Positions 51,357 through 53,789 of a stretch of 53,789 nucleotides of DNA are shown here, one piece after another. A program made the position numbers and the translations under genes. Source of the stretch: Fen-1273 sp035516035 (GTDB taxonomy: Bacteria; Bacteroidota; Ignavibacteria; UBA10030; UBA6906); assembly GCA_035516035.1 (NCBI GenBank), contig DATJAS010000083.1:1-53789 (forward strand). Reading direction: 5' to 3'. How positions within the stretch are numbered: position 1 is the stretch's first letter; each line of letters opens with the position of its first letter. A model generated the notes under the pieces. It was not told where the DNA came from. It saw nothing but the letters and a program-made list of their open reading frames with translations, and searched no databases.

Positions 51357-52913
51357 ATGAACGAGAGAGTTCGGTGGATCTGCGGGGGGGCCCTCCTCCT
51401 CTCGCTTGCCCTCTGGGGGGTGCCGCGGGCGGCGGCGCAGCCCCTGGCCAGGGGGAAGGGGAAATTCCTGGGGTGCAGCCTGGGTGCGGTGAGGTCCGAT
51501 TTCACGCAGTACTGGAACCAGGTGACGCCCGAAGACGCGGGCAAATGGGGGAGCGTCGAATACACGCAGGGGACATTCACCTGGGCGGGCGTCAACGCGG
51601 AATACAATCTCGCGCTCAATAACGGGCTTCCGTTCAAGTACCACAACCTCGTGTGGGGGAACGAACAGCCTTCCTGGATCACGTCGCTCGATTCCGTGTC
51701 GCAGAGAGCCGCGGTCGTCACCTGGATAGACACTGTTGCCTACGGGTTCGGCTCGTCCTCCCTGGTCGACGTGGTCAACGAGCCTCTCCATGCGCCGCCC
51801 CCCTACATGAATGCGCTCGGCGGCAAAGGGAGCACGGGGTGGGACTGGCTGGTGAATTCCTTCACGCTCGCCCGGGCGGACTTTTTCCCGGGCGTGAAGC
51901 TCCTCGTCAACGACTACAACATCCTCCAGAGCAACACGGTCACCGACTCGTATATCGGGATCATCGATACGCTCCGCGCGCGCAAGCTGATCGACGGCAT
52001 CGGCATACAGGGACATTACTTTGAATTCAAGAGCCCGCAGGGTGCCACTCCTGCCTATTCCTACCCGGTCAGCACGCTCAAGGAGAATCTCGACAGGCTG
52101 ACGGCGCTCGGTCTCCCCGTCTACATCTCGGAATTTGACATCGACGAGGCCTCCGACAGCGTCCAGCTCGCGAACTACCAGACCTATTTCCCCCTCTTCT
52201 GGGAAGACCCGGGCGTGAAGGGGATGACGCTCTGGGGGTACGTGCAGGGGCTTACCTGGAAGCCGAACGCCTATCTCGTCCGGACCGACGGGAGCGAGCG
52301 CCCGGCCCTGCGGTGGCTCCGGCAGTACCTCGCGCGCCCCTGGTGGCCCCTGCTCGATTCTCCGGTGGGAGGCACGGGTCTGCCGAGGAACACGACGCTC
52401 GTCTGGAACGCCGCCGCCTCCGCGCTCACATACCGGGTCCAGGTCTCGCTCTCAGGGACGTTTGCGGCGGTTGCACTTGACACGACGATCGCCGACACGA
52501 CGATTCAGCTATCCCCGCTCGGCGCGAACCTGACATATTTCTGGCGCGTCAGCGCGGCGAACGACAGCGGTGCAAGCTCGTTCTCGGCGCCGGCGAGTTT
52601 CACGACGGGTGACCAGGTGGCCGGGATCTCCCCCGCGCCGGCGGCGCCGGCCGAGTGGGCGCTGGCGCAGAACTATCCCAACCCGTTCAACCCGGCGACG
52701 ACGATCGAATTCACCGTGCCCGTGCGCTCTCCCGTGCGGCTCGTCCTTGTCGACATGCTGGGTTCGGTCGTGCGGGAGATCGCAGCGGGGACGTACGGAC
52801 CCGGGACGTACGCCGTCAGGCTCGACGGCTCCGGCCTGGCCTCGGGCGCGTACCTCTGCCGGATGGACACGCCCGCGTTCCGGGGCGTGCGCAAGATCCT
52901 TCTCGTGAAATAA
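51357..52913 (+). CDS. GH10 endo-xylanase with fibronectin-III and T9SS domains (518 aa)
   Basis: Signal peptide to AAAQP (about 27). Compact GH10 barrel: NQVTPEDAGKWGSVE, YHNLVWGNEQPSW, acid/base E142 in VDVVNEPLH, and nucleophile E259 in PVYISEFDID. A fibronectin-III-like domain (about 335-425, LVWNAAASALTYRVQVS) links to the T9SS type A domain (ALAQNYPNPFNPATTIEFTV to RKILLVK). ATG 51357 is chosen; the frame is open back to 51201, but that would overlap the upstream gene. It is clearly distinct from the GH10 enzyme at 43323 in its linker and barrel length. Confidence 0.93.
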   Translation: MNERVRWICGGALLLSLALWGVPRAAAQPLARGKGKFLGCSLGAVRSDFTQYWNQVTPEDAGKWGSVEYTQGTFTWAGVNAEYNLALNNGLPFKYHNLVWGNEQPSWITSLDSVSQRAAVVTWIDTVAYGFGSSSLVDVVNEPLHAPPPYMNALGGKGSTGWDWLVNSFTLARADFFPGVKLLVNDYNILQSNTVTDSYIGIIDTLRARKLIDGIGIQGHYFEFKSPQGATPAYSYPVSTLKENLDRLTALGLPVYISEFDIDEASDSVQLANYQTYFPLFWEDPGVKGMTLWGYVQGLTWKPNAYLVRTDGSERPALRWLRQYLARPWWPLLDSPVGGTGLPRNTTLVWNAAASALTYRVQVSLSGTFAAVALDTTIADTTIQLSPLGANLTYFWRVSAANDSGASSFSAPASFTTGDQVAGISPAPAAPAEWALAQNYPNPFNPATTIEFTVPVRSPVRLVLVDMLGSVVREIAAGTYGPGTYAVRLDGSGLASGAYLCRMDTPAFRGVRKILLVK

Positions 52914-52916
52914 GCG

Positions 52917-53678
52917 ATGAGCACCCGCTACGACGACCTGGAAGGAAAGAACGTCATGGTCACCGGGGGCACGAGCGGCCTCGGCTATGCCATCGCGGGG
53001 GCGTTCGCGGCCTGCCGCTCCCGCGTGGTCATCATCGGGAGAGACGCCGAGCGCCTGTCGAAAGCGGGGAAGCAGATCGGCGGCCACGTCGTGTCGAAGG
53101 CGTTCGACCTCTCGGATATCGAGGGGCTCCCGGACATGGTGGCCGATATCCGGCGCTCGATGGGGGAGATCGACGTCCTGGTGAACAACGCGGGGATCAA
53201 CCTGAAGAAGGACGCGCTCGCCGTCTCCAACAGGGAATTCACCGACGTCGTCCTGACGAACCAGACCGCGGTCTTCGCGCTGACGAGGGAGATCGGGCGC
53301 CACATGATCTCCCGTCGCTCCGGCGCGATCGTGATGATCAGCTCCATGGCGTCGCACTACGGCATCCCGGGTGTCATCGCCTATACGGCCTCCAAGTCGG
53401 CGGTGGAGGGAATGACGCGCGCCCTGGCCGTGGAATGGTCGCCGTTCGGGGTCCGCGTCAACTGCATCGCCCCGGGCTTTATCGCCACCCCCATGTCGGC
53501 GCGGGCGCTTGATACGGACGCGGGACGCAAGAGCCGCGTGCTGGCGCGGACGCCGATGGGCAAGCTCGGGGAGCCGGCGGACGTGGCGGAAGCGGCGCTC
53601 TTTCTCTCCTCCGCGCGCGCGCGGTACATCACCGGCGTCGTCCTCCCCGTCGACGGCGGGAACTCGATCGGTTTCTGA
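52917..53678 (+). CDS. Short-chain dehydrogenase/reductase (253 aa)
   Basis: Classical SDR: MVTGGTSGLGYAIAGAF, NNAG at strand 4, catalytic SSMASHYGIPGVIAYTASKS with Y and K, and the C-terminal LPVDGGNSIGF. It resembles gluconate 5-dehydrogenase/3-oxoacyl-reductase-like enzymes of sugar-acid metabolism. It starts 3 nt after the GH10 stop and is followed 10 nt later by an aldo/keto reductase, which suggests a sugar- or uronate-oxidising pair at the end of the locus. The substrate is unknown. Confidence 0.88.
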   Translation: MSTRYDDLEGKNVMVTGGTSGLGYAIAGAFAACRSRVVIIGRDAERLSKAGKQIGGHVVSKAFDLSDIEGLPDMVADIRRSMGEIDVLVNNAGINLKKDALAVSNREFTDVVLTNQTAVFALTREIGRHMISRRSGAIVMISSMASHYGIPGVIAYTASKSAVEGMTRALAVEWSPFGVRVNCIAPGFIATPMSARALDTDAGRKSRVLARTPMGKLGEPADVAEAALFLSSARARYITGVVLPVDGGNSIGF

Positions 53679-53688
53679 GGGGGACAGC

Positions 53689-53789
53689 ATGGAATACCGG
53701 ACGCTCGGCCGCACCGGGTGGGACGTGTCGGCGATCTCCTTCGGCGCATGGGCAATCGGGGGGACGTGGGGGGCGGTGGATGACGCCGA
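53689..53789 (+). CDS. Aldo/keto reductase, N-terminal fragment (cut by the window)
   Basis: Thirty-three codons are visible, beginning MEYRTLGRTGWDVSAISFGA, the standard aldo/keto reductase start with its first beta strand and turn. GAGGGGGA lies just upstream. The gene runs off the right edge, so catalytic residues cannot be checked. It sits 10 nt after the SDR gene. Confidence 0.85.
   Translation, partial: MEYRTLGRTGWDVSAISFGAWAIGGTWGAVDDA

Noticed and set aside
53689..53789. The aldo/keto reductase at the right edge as a duplicate of the one at 2091
   Set aside because: The visible N-termini differ (MEYRTLGRTGWDV against MKYNRCGKSGIQL), so they are only family members; too little is visible to say more.

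Overview
The window is a GC-rich stretch of bacterial chromosome carrying 27 protein genes, 26 on the + strand and one (a sensor kinase) on the - strand. Both ends are cut inside genes. I recognise no rRNA, tRNA, CRISPR array, insertion sequence or phage gene. Five genes end in, or contain, a type IX secretion (T9SS)/FlgD-like sorting domain with the QNYPNPFN signature, and a TonB-dependent receptor carries an N-terminal carboxypeptidase-regulatory-like domain. This points to the Bacteroidota/Chlorobi (FCB) group. High GC, the YPNPFNP wording, E. coli-like promoters (TTGACA-N17-TATACT and TTGACA-N17-TACAAT) and the lack of a SusD gene suggest an Ignavibacteria-like lineage rather than a classical Bacteroides relative. 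That placement is inference.

Layout. (1) 2-4768: the end of a tricorn-type S41 protease, an aldo/keto reductase and a secreted DUF5060-type glycoside hydrolase. (2) 4769-5132: a gene-poor leader with two tandem hairpins. (3) 5133-10932: a complete tripartite RND efflux operon (outer-membrane factor, membrane-fusion protein, inner-membrane pump). (4) 11013-16413: a signalling/redox block. A cyclic-nucleotide-binding-type histidine kinase lies divergent from a receiver-thioredoxin-fold-thioredoxin-reductase fusion, followed by an 85-aa protein and an MFS exporter. (5) 16516-18642: a secreted endonuclease/exonuclease/phosphatase domain fused directly to an Omp85-type beta-barrel, the most unusual single gene here. 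(6) 18710-25889: hexuronate catabolism (uxaC, hexuronate MFS transporter, SDR mannonate oxidoreductase, LarA-family protein, PfkB-type KDG kinase) and a LacI-family regulator. (7) 26113-31336: xylA, a cytoplasmic GH3 enzyme and a GPH-family sugar symporter. (8) 31433-52913: TonB receptor, two large T9SS surface proteins, and secreted GH35-like, GH30, GH10, GH8, GH115, GH120-like and GH10 enzymes. (9) 52917-53789: an SDR and the start of an aldo/keto reductase.

Blocks 6-8 read as one glucuronoxylan utilisation locus. Extracellular GH10 and GH30 enzymes would cut the backbone, GH115 would remove (methyl)glucuronate, and the TonB receptor and GPH symporter would import oligomers. GH8 (Rex-like), GH120-like and GH3 enzymes would yield xylose for xylA, and the uxaC branch would burn the uronic acid. 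Xylulokinase, mannonate dehydratase, KDPG aldolase and SusD are not in the window. A LacI-type operator (TTGAAnCGnTTCAA) lies in front of the regulator gene, and a cluster of related half-sites covers the xylA transcription start, so the regulator probably controls both itself and the xylose block.

Three copies of a palindromic GTCATTGCGAG...CTCGCAATGAC repeat each lie 6-12 nt after the stop codon of a T9SS-cargo gene. The third, compound and truncated copy abuts the start of the GH8 gene.
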